Notes: generated by a model not told the origin, from the letters alone. Numbered from the stretch's first letter, positions 1-8,569 are shown. The stretch: DNA of 41,699 nucleotides from an uncultured Bacteroides sp. (GCF_900547205.1 NZ_URFY01000039.1:1-41699); one strand, 5' to 3'. Translations and numbers: made by a program.

Positions 1-1
1 T

Positions 2-63
2 AATGTGCCAATATGCTAATGGCTACGCTGTGTGCCGCACGGTAATTGGCATATTAGCACATT
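2..63. repeat. Palindromic intergenic repeat (AATGTGCCA type), copy 1
   Basis: The arms at 2-20 and 45-63 form an imperfect 19-bp inverted repeat. The left arm begins AATGTGCCAATATGC and the right arm ends AGCACATT; the mismatches are C/T swaps that would still allow G-U pairing in RNA. It lies just beyond the stop codon of the glycosidase gene. There is no U-tract on the glycosidase strand, so it is not a standard terminator. The same AATGTGCCA core starts the left arm of palindromes at 10,444 and 39,493. Confidence 0.6.
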
Positions 64-87
64 GAATCATTTCCATGCGGTTTTAGC

Positions 88-2076
88 TTATTTCTGAGTA
101 CTCATCCGATAGTTGTAAACCTTCAGATTCTGAACTTTGCTATTGAAGTTGCCGGCTTTTTCGAGCGGGAATACTAAAGTACGGATGTAGCTCATCGAAT
201 CTTTTCCTTCGTTGAAGTAGAGCTTCTGAATGTTCATCTCATCAATCACTTTTCCGTTCACTTTCAGCGTGGTGCTGCGATTGTCTCCTTCTATCTCGAT
301 GGTCGCTTTCTCTCCCGGGTTCACCTTATAGGGGAATGTATTCAGATAACCGTCGCGTGCAAAACCCATCATACCTCTGATTGGGTCGGAAAGATAGAAC
401 ACGGCATTGGGCGAACGGAATAACTCTGTGCCTTCTTTTTCCTCGGCTCCGATGATGTCGAAGCTGACGGTATAGCCGTAGCCAATCTCCGGATAGTCGG
501 AAGTACTTCCGGGTGCAACTGTGGAACGTTCGTATACCAACGCCGGGCTTTTACCGATTCTCCCCAACTGATTGACACCGGGCGCTTCGCTGATGGCTGC
601 ACGATTCTCTTTATAAGCTTCGAAAGGAAGGCTGGTTTCGGCTCCCGTCCACATCTTTACGGATAACGTTTGCAAGGCAGGGAATATACGGTGGTGGATA
701 TCTTTCACCGAGATTCCATTGCCCACGTGGTCGTTCCACACAGCAAACATACCACCAAGAATAGAAGGATGCTTCTCTTCGAATACAGCTTTGCCGATAT
801 GTGCAGGCGTCCATTTATTATATAGGAACGATTCGTTCAGATAATCTTGATAGTATCCGGCAATCGGAACAATGTAGACCATTCCGTCCGGAAGGCTGAT
901 AAGCTGATAGCCGTCTTTTATCATGGTGGCAGGGTCGGCATATCCGTTGTACCAGGCATTCATCACCACATCTTTCGATTTCACGGGCGTATCGCCTTTG
1001 GCATGAGTGAGCGCGCCCCACACAACTGCCTGTTTGCCAAAGCCCTCTACCAAGCGGATGTAATGGTCGGTGAAAGCCCTGAACTTCTCAACAACATCTT
1101 TCTTTGCATTCGAATATTCGTCGGTGCCGATGTGTACGCGCTTGCCTACAAATACCGGATCGTCACCTTCCAGATACTCTTTGAACAATGCGTCCATGAA
1201 TGTATATGTCTCAGGATTAAACAAGTCGAGGTGATCCATGCCATACTCTTTGCTGCCAATTTTCGGTTTGTAATGTGCAAATGCCAGCGAATGTGCCGGG
1301 ATGTCGATTTCGGGTATAATCTCTACGAAGTTGGACGCAGCCTGTTTCTGGAAGTTCATAAACTCCTTTTTAGAATAAGAACCGTCGCGTGCTGCCAGTC
1401 CCGGATAAGTGTCCGATTCAAGGCGGAAAGCAGCATACGTCTTATCCCAGTTGTGCTCAAAATACTGTTTGAAACCATTGTCGTTGAGATGAACCTGCAA
1501 TGTATTCATCTTATAATAAGCCATGATTTTCACTAAGTCCTCCAGATATGCCATTGGGATGAACTTACGGCCACAATCTATCATAAAGCCACGCAGGGGA
1601 TAGTCGGGGTAATCGCGAATGGTGCCTTTAGGCAGCGAATGCTCCTCGTTTTGTTCCGCCATCTGCAAGAGGGTGCGTGTGCTCCAGTATACACCTGTCG
1701 GGGAAGGGGCGGAGATAGCTACGCGGTCGGTTATCTTGATGGCGTAACCTTCTTGTCCCAGTTTCTTGTCTTTTGATAATGAAAGGACAAAATCGCCGGA
1801 AGCAGCTTTGCCTTGCGTCACGTTCAATGACTTTCCGAACATTCGTTGATAATCGTCGGCAAACATCCGGGCAATCCGCATAAGTTCGGGGTCGGAAGAG
1901 GTGCATACGATTTTCGTGTTTTCTCCGGGGACGAAGTTGCCGTCTTTGCCTGTCCACTGTTTGAGTTCGGGGATAACAAAAGGTTTAGGGTTGACGGCGG
2001 CATAGGATAAACATCCTGTTGCGCAAAATGCAATTAGAAGAAATAAGACCTTTAGGGGGATCAGTTTGTTTCTCAT
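88..2076 (-). CDS. GH20 beta-N-acetylhexosaminidase, secreted or lipoprotein
   Basis: A 662-residue glycoside hydrolase family 20 enzyme, expected to release terminal N-acetylhexosamine from host or dietary glycans in the periplasm or at the cell surface. The N-terminus is a signal peptide with Cys near residue 22 (ATGC), so lipid attachment is possible but the lipobox is not ideal. A GH20b-like alpha/beta domain covers about residues 30-155. The TIM barrel follows from about 160 (RGFMIDCGRKF, LQVHLNDN, PEIDIPAHS). The catalytic Asp-Glu pair is in HIGTDE at about 319-320; Asp polarises the substrate acetamido group and Glu is the acid/base in the family mechanism. The last 140 residues or so look like a jelly-roll lectin-type domain. 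No SusC/SusD pair is adjacent, so it appears as a stand-alone gene. It is divergent from the YaaA gene. Confidence 0.93.
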   Translation of the reverse strand: MRNKLIPLKVLFLLIAFCATGCLSYAAVNPKPFVIPELKQWTGKDGNFVPGENTKIVCTSSDPELMRIARMFADDYQRMFGKSLNVTQGKAASGDFVLSLSKDKKLGQEGYAIKITDRVAISAPSPTGVYWSTRTLLQMAEQNEEHSLPKGTIRDYPDYPLRGFMIDCGRKFIPMAYLEDLVKIMAYYKMNTLQVHLNDNGFKQYFEHNWDKTYAAFRLESDTYPGLAARDGSYSKKEFMNFQKQAASNFVEIIPEIDIPAHSLAFAHYKPKIGSKEYGMDHLDLFNPETYTFMDALFKEYLEGDDPVFVGKRVHIGTDEYSNAKKDVVEKFRAFTDHYIRLVEGFGKQAVVWGALTHAKGDTPVKSKDVVMNAWYNGYADPATMIKDGYQLISLPDGMVYIVPIAGYYQDYLNESFLYNKWTPAHIGKAVFEEKHPSILGGMFAVWNDHVGNGISVKDIHHRIFPALQTLSVKMWTGAETSLPFEAYKENRAAISEAPGVNQLGRIGKSPALVYERSTVAPGSTSDYPEIGYGYTVSFDIIGAEEKEGTELFRSPNAVFYLSDPIRGMMGFARDGYLNTFPYKVNPGEKATIEIEGDNRSTTLKVNGKVIDEMNIQKLYFNEGKDSMSYIRTLVFPLEKAGNFNSKVQNLKVYNYRMSTQK

Positions 2077-2213
2077 AAAAGAATCGTTTTTGTTAATTAA
2101 TAAATGGTTAAAGTTAATTCTTGGATGAAAGTAAGGATAATTTGGATATCTGGCAACTAGAGAAGCAAATTATTATTTATTTTTGTTCTTTGAATGATAA
2201 AATCGAACTAAAT

Positions 2214-2987
2214 ATGTTAGTACTTCTGTCCTGTGCAAAGACGATGAGTGAAACGGCAAAAGTGAAAGTTCCTTTGACTACCATCCCCCGTTTTCAGCAA
2301 GAGGCATCCGAAATAGCTTTGCAAATGTCGCAGTTTTCGGTAGACGAACTGGAACGTCTGCTGCGCGTCAATGCTAAGATTGGCGTAGAGAATTATAAGC
2401 GTTATCAGACCTTTCACTCGGAAGGTGCTGCGGAACTGCCTGCACTTCTGGCGTATACCGGCATCGTATTTAAACGTTTGAATCCGAAAGACTTCACGAA
2501 AACCGAATATGAATATGCGCAAGAGCATCTGCGGCTGACTTCTTTCTGCTATGGACTGTTGAGGCCGCTGGACGTGATTCGCCCTTATCGCTTGGAGGGT
2601 GACGTGGTATTGCCGGAATTGGGCAATCAGACTATGTTTGCCTATTGGCGTTCGCGATTGACGGATGTCTTTATAGAAGATATAAAGAACGCGGGCGGGA
2701 TACTGTGTAATCTTGCCAGTGACGAGATGAAAGGATTGTTCGACTGGAAGCGGGTGGAGAAGGAAGTGCGCGTAGTAACTCCCGAATTTCATGTCTGGAA
2801 GAATGGAAAACTGGGCACGATCGTGATATATACCAAAATGTCACGTGGCGAAATGACCCGCTTTATCTTAAAAAATGAGATAGAAAACCCAGATGAATTG
2901 AAAAGATTCTCGTGGGAAGGGTTCGAGTTCGACGAATCTCTTTCGGACGAAAAGCGATTTGTGTATGTGAATGGCAAAGTAGGATGA
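2214..2987 (+). CDS. yaaA: YaaA family peroxide-stress protein (DUF328)
   Basis: A 257-residue protein of the YaaA/UPF0246 family, whose E. coli member limits free iron and DNA damage during peroxide stress. The start at 2214 (MLVLLSCAKTM) matches the family N-terminus and length; an in-frame ATG at 2121 would add 31 residues that do not look conserved. Family motifs visible are LLSCAKTM at the start, YGLLRPLDVIRPYRL in the middle and YTKMSRGEMTRFI near the C-terminus (the family KxxRG-type basic motif). It is transcribed divergently from the GH20 gene across a gap of about 137 bp with no clear consensus promoter. No partner gene is nearby. Confidence 0.9.
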   Translation: MLVLLSCAKTMSETAKVKVPLTTIPRFQQEASEIALQMSQFSVDELERLLRVNAKIGVENYKRYQTFHSEGAAELPALLAYTGIVFKRLNPKDFTKTEYEYAQEHLRLTSFCYGLLRPLDVIRPYRLEGDVVLPELGNQTMFAYWRSRLTDVFIEDIKNAGGILCNLASDEMKGLFDWKRVEKEVRVVTPEFHVWKNGKLGTIVIYTKMSRGEMTRFILKNEIENPDELKRFSWEGFEFDESLSDEKRFVYVNGKVG

Positions 2988-3071
2988 AAAAAATATTCAT
3001 TGTTTGCTTGCTGATAATCAGTGACTTTGCGGATTTGTTGATAAAACGATGAAAAAATAATCCGATAAATA

Positions 3072-3102
3072 TTTGCAGATTTCAAAAAATGCCGTACCTT
3101 TG
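3072..3102 (+). promoter_or_regulatory. Bacteroidota-type promoter for tRNA-Val
   Basis: TTTG at 3072-3075, a 19-bp spacer, then TACCTTTG at 3095-3102, an exact TTTG-N19-TAnnTTTG match. Transcription would start near 3107-3109, about 20 bp before the tRNA. Confidence 0.8.
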
Positions 3103-3127
3103 CATCGCTTTTGAAACGGAAGTGTAC

Positions 3128-3202
3128 GGGCGCTTAGCTCAGCTGGTTCAGAGCATCTGGTTTACACCCAGAGGGTCGGGGGTTCGAATCCCTCAGCGCC
3201 CA
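3128..3202 (+). tRNA. tRNA-Val (anticodon UAC)
   Basis: A complete 75-nt cloverleaf. The acceptor stem GGGCGCT pairs with AGCGCCC, the D-arm stem is GCTC/GAGC, the anticodon stem TCTGG/CCAGA encloses TTTACAC with anticodon TAC, and the T-arm contains GGTTCGAATCC. The discriminator base is A at 3202. The 3' CCA is not encoded (CAA follows), so it must be added after transcription. It has its own promoter and is followed by a terminator. Confidence 0.97.
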
Positions 3203-3216
3203 CAACAAAAACAGGA

Positions 3217-3248
3217 GTCTTACGGAGTAATTCGTGAGACTTTTTTTA
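3217..3248 (+). terminator. Terminator after tRNA-Val
   Basis: The stem GTCTTACG/CGTGAGAC (one T-G wobble, 8-nt loop) is followed directly by seven T residues, a canonical intrinsic terminator. Confidence 0.8.
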
Positions 3249-3310
3249 TTTCTTACCGCTTTTATACAAACTTTCTCTATCCTTTTGTCTTATAACTCAG
3301 GAAAAAGAGT

Positions 3311-3318
3311 TAATTTTG
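3311..3318 (+). promoter_or_regulatory. Probable -7 box of the purB promoter
   Basis: TAATTTTG matches TAnnTTTG about 28 bp before the purB ATG. A TTTG at 3284-3287 is 23 bp upstream, longer than the usual 19-21, so the -33 assignment is weak. Confidence 0.5.
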
Positions 3319-3345
3319 CGGTCTGATAATTATCTAAGAAAACGT

Positions 3346-4692
3346 ATGGAACTTGATGTATTAACGGCCATATCTCCGATTGATGGTCGATATAGAGGCA
3401 AAACTAAAGCTTTGGCAGCCTATTTCTCTGAATTTGCACTGATTAAATACCGTGTACAGGTAGAGGTGGAGTATTTTATCACGTTGTGCGAACTCCCGTT
3501 GCCGCAGTTGAAAGGAATCGATAGTGGCGTGTTCGAAACCTTGCGGAATATCTACCGTAACTTTTCGGAAGCTGATGCACAACGCATTAAAGATATCGAA
3601 AGTGTAACCAACCATGATGTAAAAGCCGTAGAATATTTCCTGAAAGAAGAGTTTGACAAGCTGGGTGGGATGGACGACTATAAAGAGTTTATCCACTTCG
3701 GGCTGACTTCTCAGGATATCAACAATACGTCCGTACCTCTTTCTATCAAGGAGGCACTCGAAAAGGAATACTATCCGCAGGTTGAAGAGCTCATTGCGCA
3801 GTTGAAAACTTATGCAACCGAATGGGCTGATATCCCGATGCTTGCCAAAACTCACGGACAGCCGGCTTCTCCCACTCGTTTGGGAAAAGAGATTATGGTA
3901 TTCGTTTACCGTCTCGAACGTCAGCTTGCAACGCTGAAAGCGTGTCCTGTGACTGCCAAGTTTGGTGGCGCTACTGGAAATTATAATGCCCATCACGTGG
4001 CATATCCTCAATATGACTGGAAACAATTCGGTAACCGTTTTGTTAAAGAGAAACTAGGTCTGGAACGCGAAGAATATACGACGCAGATTTCTAACTATGA
4101 TAATCTGTCTGCAATATTCGACGCAATGAAACGCATCAATACCGTGATGATAGATATGAACCGCGACTTCTGGCAGTATATTTCGATGGAATATTTCAAG
4201 CAGAAGATTAAAGCCGGAGAAGTGGGTTCGAGCGCAATGCCGCACAAAGTGAACCCGATTGACTTTGAAAACGCAGAAGGAAATCTGGGAATTGCAACTT
4301 CTATTCTGGAACATCTCGCCGTGAAGCTTCCGGTTTCCCGTTTGCAACGCGACTTGACAGACTCTACGGTTCTGCGCAATGTAGGCGTGCCTTTCGGACA
4401 TATCGTCATTGCCATCCAGAGTTCACTGAAAGGACTGCGTAAGCTGCTGCTTAACGAGCCGGCTATCTACCGCGATTTGGACAATTGCTGGAGTGTAGTG
4501 GCAGAAGCTATCCAGACAATATTGCGCCGCGAGGCTTACCCACATCCGTATGAAGCTTTGAAAGCTTTGACCCGGACCAATCAGGCTATTACAGAAAGTT
4601 CTATCAAAGAGTTTATCGAAGGTTTGAATGTAAGCGAAGATATTAAAAAAGAATTAAGAGCAATTACGCCTCATACTTATACGGGGCTTTAA
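3346..4692 (+). CDS. purB: Adenylosuccinate lyase
   Basis: A 448-residue enzyme that splits adenylosuccinate to AMP plus fumarate and SAICAR to AICAR plus fumarate, in cytosolic purine synthesis. The start at 3346 (MELDVLTAISPIDGRY) fits the family N-terminus and lies downstream of a TAATTTTG promoter box; a longer frame from 3316 would run into that box. Visible signatures are the TSQDINNTS segment, AKTHGQPASPTRLGK with the catalytic His region, and the fumarase/aspartase-superfamily loop GSSAMPHKVNP with the catalytic Ser. Length is normal. It is followed by a pseudouridine synthase gene about 74 bp away, with no terminator seen between them, so co-transcription is possible. Confidence 0.97.
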   Translation: MELDVLTAISPIDGRYRGKTKALAAYFSEFALIKYRVQVEVEYFITLCELPLPQLKGIDSGVFETLRNIYRNFSEADAQRIKDIESVTNHDVKAVEYFLKEEFDKLGGMDDYKEFIHFGLTSQDINNTSVPLSIKEALEKEYYPQVEELIAQLKTYATEWADIPMLAKTHGQPASPTRLGKEIMVFVYRLERQLATLKACPVTAKFGGATGNYNAHHVAYPQYDWKQFGNRFVKEKLGLEREEYTTQISNYDNLSAIFDAMKRINTVMIDMNRDFWQYISMEYFKQKIKAGEVGSSAMPHKVNPIDFENAEGNLGIATSILEHLAVKLPVSRLQRDLTDSTVLRNVGVPFGHIVIAIQSSLKGLRKLLLNEPAIYRDLDNCWSVVAEAIQTILRREAYPHPYEALKALTRTNQAITESSIKEFIEGLNVSEDIKKELRAITPHTYTGL

Positions 4693-4766
4693 TTGTTCAC
4701 TCATAAATAAACGTGTTTTTTAAATAGGCCGTGAGGCCAAAGTCTAATTTTATTCGAATAAAAACA

Positions 4767-6326
4767 ATGAGCACAGAAAACGAAGAATGGCGCGAAAATT
4801 CTTTCAATGAAGAGAATAACGGTGCCGGCCGTGATGGTAACAGATCTTACAACAGAGAAGATGGTGAACGTCCTCAACGTTCTTATGGAGATCGTTCGTA
4901 TGGTGATCGTCCTCAGCGTCCTTCATACAACCGTGAAGGTGGAGAACGTCCGTATCGCCCGAGATTTAATGCAAACAATGAAGGAGGCGAACGTCCGCAA
5001 CGTTCGTATGGTGATCGCTCGTATGGTGATCGTCCTCAACGTCCTTCTTACAATCGTGAAGGTGGCGATCGTCCGTATCGTCCTCGCTTCAATAGCAACA
5101 GTGAAGGTGGCGAACGCCCTCAACGCCCTTCTTACAATCGCGAAGGTGGTAACTCTTATGATCGTCCTCAACGTCCTTCCTACAATCGTGAAGGTGGTGA
5201 TCGTCCGTATCGTCCGAGATTTAACCCGAACGGCGATGGTGGAGATCGTCCGCAACGTTCTTATAACAGTGATGAACGTCCGCGTCCTTCTTACAATCGC
5301 GAAGGTGGCGACCGTCCGTACCGCCCCCGCTTCAATAGCGGCGAAGGTGGTAGCTCTTATGACCGTCCTCAACGTCCTTCCTACAATCGTGAAGGTGGCG
5401 ACCGTCCGTATCGTCCCCGTTTCAATAACGGCGAAGGTGGTGGCGGATACCGTAACAACAACAGTGGAGGAGGCTATCGTCCGAGATACAATAATGACCG
5501 TCAGGGTGGAGGATACCGTCCCCGTCCGCGTACCGGTGACTATGATCCGAATGCTAAGTATAGCATAAAGAAACAGATTGAATATAAGGAACAGTTCGTT
5601 GATCCGAATGAACCGATTCGTCTGAATAAGTTTTTGGCAAATGCCGGTGTTTGCTCACGTCGCGAAGCTGATGAGTTTATCACAGCAGGTGTGGTATCTG
5701 TAAATGGTGAGATTGTAACGGAATTGGGTACGAAGATTAAGCGTGTAGATGTGGTGAAGTTCCATGACGAACCGGTAAGCATCGAACGTAAAGTGTATGT
5801 ACTACTGAATAAGCCAAAAGATACTGTTACTACATCCGATGATCCGCAGGAACGTCGCACAGTAATGGATCTTGTAAAAGGTGCTTGCAACGAACGTATT
5901 TATCCGGTGGGACGTCTGGACCGCAACACGACCGGTGTATTGCTGCTGACTAACGACGGTGACTTGGCTTCCAAACTGACACATCCGAAATTCTTGAAAA
6001 AGAAAATCTATCATGTTCATTTGGATAAGAACCTGACTAAGGCGGATATGGATCAGATTGCAGCTGGTGTACAGCTGGAAGATGGAGAAATTCATGCAGA
6101 TGCTATCAGCTATGCGGATGATTTCAAAAAAGACCAGGTAGGCATCGAAATTCACTCTGGTAAGAACCGTATCGTTCGCCGTATTTTCGAATCACTGGGT
6201 TATAAAGTAATAAAACTCGACCGTGTATTCTTTGCCGGACTGACCAAGAAAGGTCTGCGCCGCGGAGACTGGCGTTATCTGACGGAGCCGGAAGTAAACT
6301 ATCTCCGTATGGGTTCGTTTGAGTAA
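4767..6326 (+). CDS. RluB/RsuA-type pseudouridine synthase with repeat-rich N-terminal tail
   Basis: A 519-residue protein in two parts. Residues 1 to about 265 are low-complexity and rich in Arg, Gly, Tyr, Pro, Asn and Gln: six copies of PSYNREGG and five of RPYRPRFN alternate with RPQRSYGDRSYGD-like units, then Gly-rich GGGYRPR segments. The rest is a standard rRNA pseudouridine synthase: an S4 RNA-binding domain from about 282 (IRLNKFLANAGVCSRREAD) and a catalytic domain with GRLDRNTTGVLLLTNDG, the presumed catalytic Asp at 385. Family members convert U to pseudouridine in 23S or 16S rRNA (RluB, RluE, RluF, RsuA); which site is modified here cannot be told. The tail is basic and probably disordered, resembling RGG-type RNA-binding regions. 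Start 4767 (MSTENEEW) is chosen over 4731. It lies between purB and asnS. Confidence 0.9.
   Translation: MSTENEEWRENSFNEENNGAGRDGNRSYNREDGERPQRSYGDRSYGDRPQRPSYNREGGERPYRPRFNANNEGGERPQRSYGDRSYGDRPQRPSYNREGGDRPYRPRFNSNSEGGERPQRPSYNREGGNSYDRPQRPSYNREGGDRPYRPRFNPNGDGGDRPQRSYNSDERPRPSYNREGGDRPYRPRFNSGEGGSSYDRPQRPSYNREGGDRPYRPRFNNGEGGGGYRNNNSGGGYRPRYNNDRQGGGYRPRPRTGDYDPNAKYSIKKQIEYKEQFVDPNEPIRLNKFLANAGVCSRREADEFITAGVVSVNGEIVTELGTKIKRVDVVKFHDEPVSIERKVYVLLNKPKDTVTTSDDPQERRTVMDLVKGACNERIYPVGRLDRNTTGVLLLTNDGDLASKLTHPKFLKKKIYHVHLDKNLTKADMDQIAAGVQLEDGEIHADAISYADDFKKDQVGIEIHSGKNRIVRRIFESLGYKVIKLDRVFFAGLTKKGLRRGDWRYLTEPEVNYLRMGSFE
4843..5535 (+). repeat. In-frame coding repeat region of the pseudouridine synthase
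   Basis: Degenerate tandem units encode RPQRPSYNREGG-DRPYRPRFN blocks. Codon use varies between copies, so the repeats are conserved more at protein than DNA level. Unit number could change by recombination or slippage without a frameshift. Confidence 0.75.
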
Positions 6327-6353
6327 TATATAATATTGTACTAAATAAGTTTT

Positions 6354-7757
6354 ATGGAAAAGATTGGTAGAACAAAAATTGTTGATCTGTTGAAGCGTAC
6401 TGATATTGGCGCTATGGTCAATGTGAAAGGATGGGTTCGCACCCGTAGAGGTAGCAAACAAGTAAACTTTATCGCACTGAATGACGGTTCTACAATAAAT
6501 AATGTGCAGATCGTAGTAGATTTGGCTAATTTCGATGAAGAGATGCTGAAACTGATTACTACCGGCGCTTGTATCAGCGTGAACGGAGTAATGGTAGAAT
6601 CGGTAGGTTCCGGCCAGAAGGTGGAAGTGCAGGCTCGCGAAATCGAAGTGCTGGGTACTTGCGACAACACATATCCATTGCAGAAGAAAGGTCACTCCAT
6701 GGAATTTCTACGTGAGATTGCTCACTTGCGTCCGCGTACCAATACCTTTGGTGCAGTGTTCCGCATTCGTCACAACATGGCGATTGCTATTCACAAGTTT
6801 TTCCATGAAAAGGGATTTTTCTATTTCCATACGCCAATCATTACAGGCTCCGACTGTGAAGGTGCAGGACAGATGTTCCAGGTGACCACCATGAACCTGT
6901 ATGACTTGAAGAAGGACGAGAATGGTTCCATCTCTTATGATGACGACTTCTTTGGAAAGCAGGCAAGTCTCACCGTATCCGGCCAGTTGGAAGGTGAGTT
7001 GGCTGCCACAGCACTGGGCGCTATCTACACCTTCGGTCCTACCTTCCGTGCCGAAAACTCCAATACTCCCCGCCACTTGGCAGAGTTCTGGATGATTGAA
7101 CCGGAAGTTGCCTTCAATGACATTGCCGACAATATGGACTTGGCTGAAGAGTTCATTAAGTATTGTGTGAGATGGGCGTTGGAAAATTGTGCGGACGACG
7201 TGAAGTTCCTCAATGATATGTTCGATAAGGGCTTGATGGAGCGTTTGCAAGGTGTATTGAGTGATGATTTTGTCCGTTTGCCTTATACAGACGGTATCAA
7301 GATTTTGGAAGATGCCGTAGCTAAGGGACACAAGTTTGAATTCCCTGTATATTGGGGAGTAGACTTGGCGTCTGAGCACGAACGTTATCTGGTGGAAGAC
7401 CACTTCAAACGTCCGGTTATACTGACTGACTATCCGAAGGAAATCAAAGCTTTCTATATGAAGCAGAATGAGGATGGCAAGACAGTGCGCGCGATGGATG
7501 TTCTCTTCCCGAAGATTGGTGAAATCATTGGTGGTTCCGAACGTGAATCGGATTATAACAAGTTGATGACCCGTATCGAAGAAATGCATATCCCGATGAA
7601 AGATATGTGGTGGTATCTGGATACCCGCAAGTTCGGCACCTGTCCTCACTCCGGTTTCGGACTCGGTTTTGAGCGTCTTTTGTTGTTCGTAACGGGTATG
7701 TCAAATATCCGTGACGTGATACCTTTCCCGCGTACGCCGAGAAATGCTGATTTCTAA
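6354..7757 (+). CDS. asnS: Asparaginyl-tRNA synthetase
   Basis: A 467-residue class IIb aminoacyl-tRNA synthetase that charges tRNA-Asn with asparagine in the cytosol. The N-terminal OB-fold anticodon-binding domain is visible at about 20-115 (VKGWVRTRRGSKQVNFIALNDGS). The class II catalytic core follows, with motif 2 around FRAENSNTPRHLAEFWMIEPEV and motif 3 GFGLGFERLLLFVTG near the C-terminus. AsnS is separated from AspS by its length and the C-terminal HSGFGLGFERL pattern. The start follows the upstream stop by 27 bp, so it may share a transcript with the pseudouridine synthase. A strong terminator follows. Confidence 0.97.
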   Translation: MEKIGRTKIVDLLKRTDIGAMVNVKGWVRTRRGSKQVNFIALNDGSTINNVQIVVDLANFDEEMLKLITTGACISVNGVMVESVGSGQKVEVQAREIEVLGTCDNTYPLQKKGHSMEFLREIAHLRPRTNTFGAVFRIRHNMAIAIHKFFHEKGFFYFHTPIITGSDCEGAGQMFQVTTMNLYDLKKDENGSISYDDDFFGKQASLTVSGQLEGELAATALGAIYTFGPTFRAENSNTPRHLAEFWMIEPEVAFNDIADNMDLAEEFIKYCVRWALENCADDVKFLNDMFDKGLMERLQGVLSDDFVRLPYTDGIKILEDAVAKGHKFEFPVYWGVDLASEHERYLVEDHFKRPVILTDYPKEIKAFYMKQNEDGKTVRAMDVLFPKIGEIIGGSERESDYNKLMTRIEEMHIPMKDMWWYLDTRKFGTCPHSGFGLGFERLLLFVTGMSNIRDVIPFPRTPRNADF

Positions 7758-7779
7758 AATTTTGGTATATTTATGTAAG

Positions 7780-7813
7780 ACTCGCATAATCTTTTGGTTA
7801 TGCGAGTTTTTTT
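7780..7813 (+). terminator. Terminator after asnS
   Basis: The stem ACTCGCATAA/TTATGCGAGT with a short loop is followed by a run of T residues. Confidence 0.85.
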
Positions 7814-7823
7814 ATGCCAGTAA

Positions 7824-7855
7824 TTGTGTATTCTCAAAATAAATATTTATATTTG
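7824..7855 (+). promoter_or_regulatory. Promoter for the small secreted protein gene
   Basis: TTG at 7824-7826 and TATATTTG at 7848-7855 with a 21-bp spacer fit the Bacteroidota promoter. The predicted transcript starts near 7862, which supports the ATG at 7897. Confidence 0.65.
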
Positions 7856-7896
7856 GACGAACACGATTAAGAGTGTTAACTAAAAATCATACGACA

Positions 7897-8388
7897 ATGA
7901 AAAAGATCTTCTTCTTTACCATGCTTTCAATGATGTTGTTGGCGGTAACAGACGCAACGGCCCAAAGAAAAAAACAATTCAAACCGGCCGATTTGAAAGG
8001 AATCTGGCAATTGTGCCATTATGTATCAGAATCTCCCGATGTGCCGGGATCGTTGAAACCTAGTAATACATTTAAAGTATTAAGTGATGACGGGCGTATT
8101 GTAAACTTCACTATTATTCCCGGTTCGGATGCGATTGTTACGGGTTATGGTACGTATAAGCAATTGACTGATGATTCTTATAAAGAAAGTATCGAGAAGA
8201 ATATCCATCTCCCGATGCTGGACAATCAGGATAACATTCTGGAATTTGAGATTAAAGATAAGGATTATCTTTATTTGAAGTATTTTATTCAAAAAGACTT
8301 GAATGGAAATGAACTGAATACCTGGTATTATGAGACTTGGAAACGGATAAATATGCCGCCTAAGTTTCCGGAAGATATCGTAAGATAG
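7897..8388 (+). CDS. Secreted DUF4488-like protein
   Basis: A 163-residue protein with a clear Sec signal peptide (MKKIFFFTMLSMMLLAVTDATAQ, cleavage expected after about residue 23). The mature part begins with a basic stretch, then DLKGIWQLCHYV, and has the alternating pattern of a lipocalin-like beta-barrel with a conserved-looking WYYETWKR near the C-terminus. I recognise it as resembling the Bacteroides DUF4488 family, whose function I do not know. It forms a single-gene unit with its own promoter and terminator. The start at 7897 is preferred over 7873 because it begins the signal peptide. Confidence 0.75.
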   Translation: MKKIFFFTMLSMMLLAVTDATAQRKKQFKPADLKGIWQLCHYVSESPDVPGSLKPSNTFKVLSDDGRIVNFTIIPGSDAIVTGYGTYKQLTDDSYKESIEKNIHLPMLDNQDNILEFEIKDKDYLYLKYFIQKDLNGNELNTWYYETWKRINMPPKFPEDIVR

Positions 8389-8410
8389 ACCAGTTATGTT
8401 AATGATATAG

Positions 8411-8452
8411 CAGCGTACTTTCTTCTTTTTAGGGGAAGGTACGCTGTTTTTT
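8411..8452 (+). terminator. Terminator after the DUF4488-like gene
   Basis: The stem CAGCGTAC/GTACGCTG, extended by T-G and T-A pairs, is followed by six T residues. Confidence 0.85.
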
Positions 8453-8462
8453 GTAGAAATAG

Positions 8463-8493
8463 TTTGCCATTTCAAAGAAAAGCCGTACTTTTG
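8463..8493 (+). promoter_or_regulatory. Promoter of the rplM-rpsI operon
   Basis: TTTG at 8463-8466, a 19-bp spacer and TACTTTTG at 8486-8493 form an exact Bacteroidota promoter. The expected start near 8498 leaves a leader of about 120 nt before the rplM GTG. Confidence 0.8.
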
Positions 8494-8540
8494 CAAGCCG
8501 ATTATTATCACAAAATGATAAGAGATTAATTCATAGCAAG

Positions 8541-8569
8541 TTAGTCGTCCTTTGTCCGGGGAGGGCTAA
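8541..8569 (+). promoter_or_regulatory. Hairpin in the rplM leader (candidate r-protein leader)
   Basis: TTAGTC (8541-8546) pairs with GGCTAA (8564-8569) and TCC (8548-8550) with GGA (8560-8562), giving a stem-loop midway in the roughly 120-nt 5' leader. A leader this long before an r-protein operon often carries an autogenous control element, but this one is not matched to a known family. Confidence 0.4.

Noticed and set aside
847..1536. Plus-strand 229-residue open frame
   Set aside because: It lies opposite the catalytic part of the GH20 gene, has no recognisable motifs and is explained by codon bias of the real gene.
2121..2213. Longer YaaA N-terminus from ATG 2121
   Set aside because: The extra 31 residues do not resemble the family; the start at 2214 gives the conserved MLVLLSCAKT.
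4843..5535. Possible CRISPR-like array
   Set aside because: Repeat units vary, are in frame and encode a protein tail; there are no equal-length unique spacers.
4807..5568. Plus-strand 253-residue open frame in another phase of the repeats
   Set aside because: It is a product of the repeated codons in the pseudouridine synthase tail; its low-complexity Val/Ile/Asn pattern has no independent support.
6708..7649. Minus-strand 313-residue open frame
   Set aside because: Antisense to asnS, no family signature; the asnS frame has all synthetase motifs.
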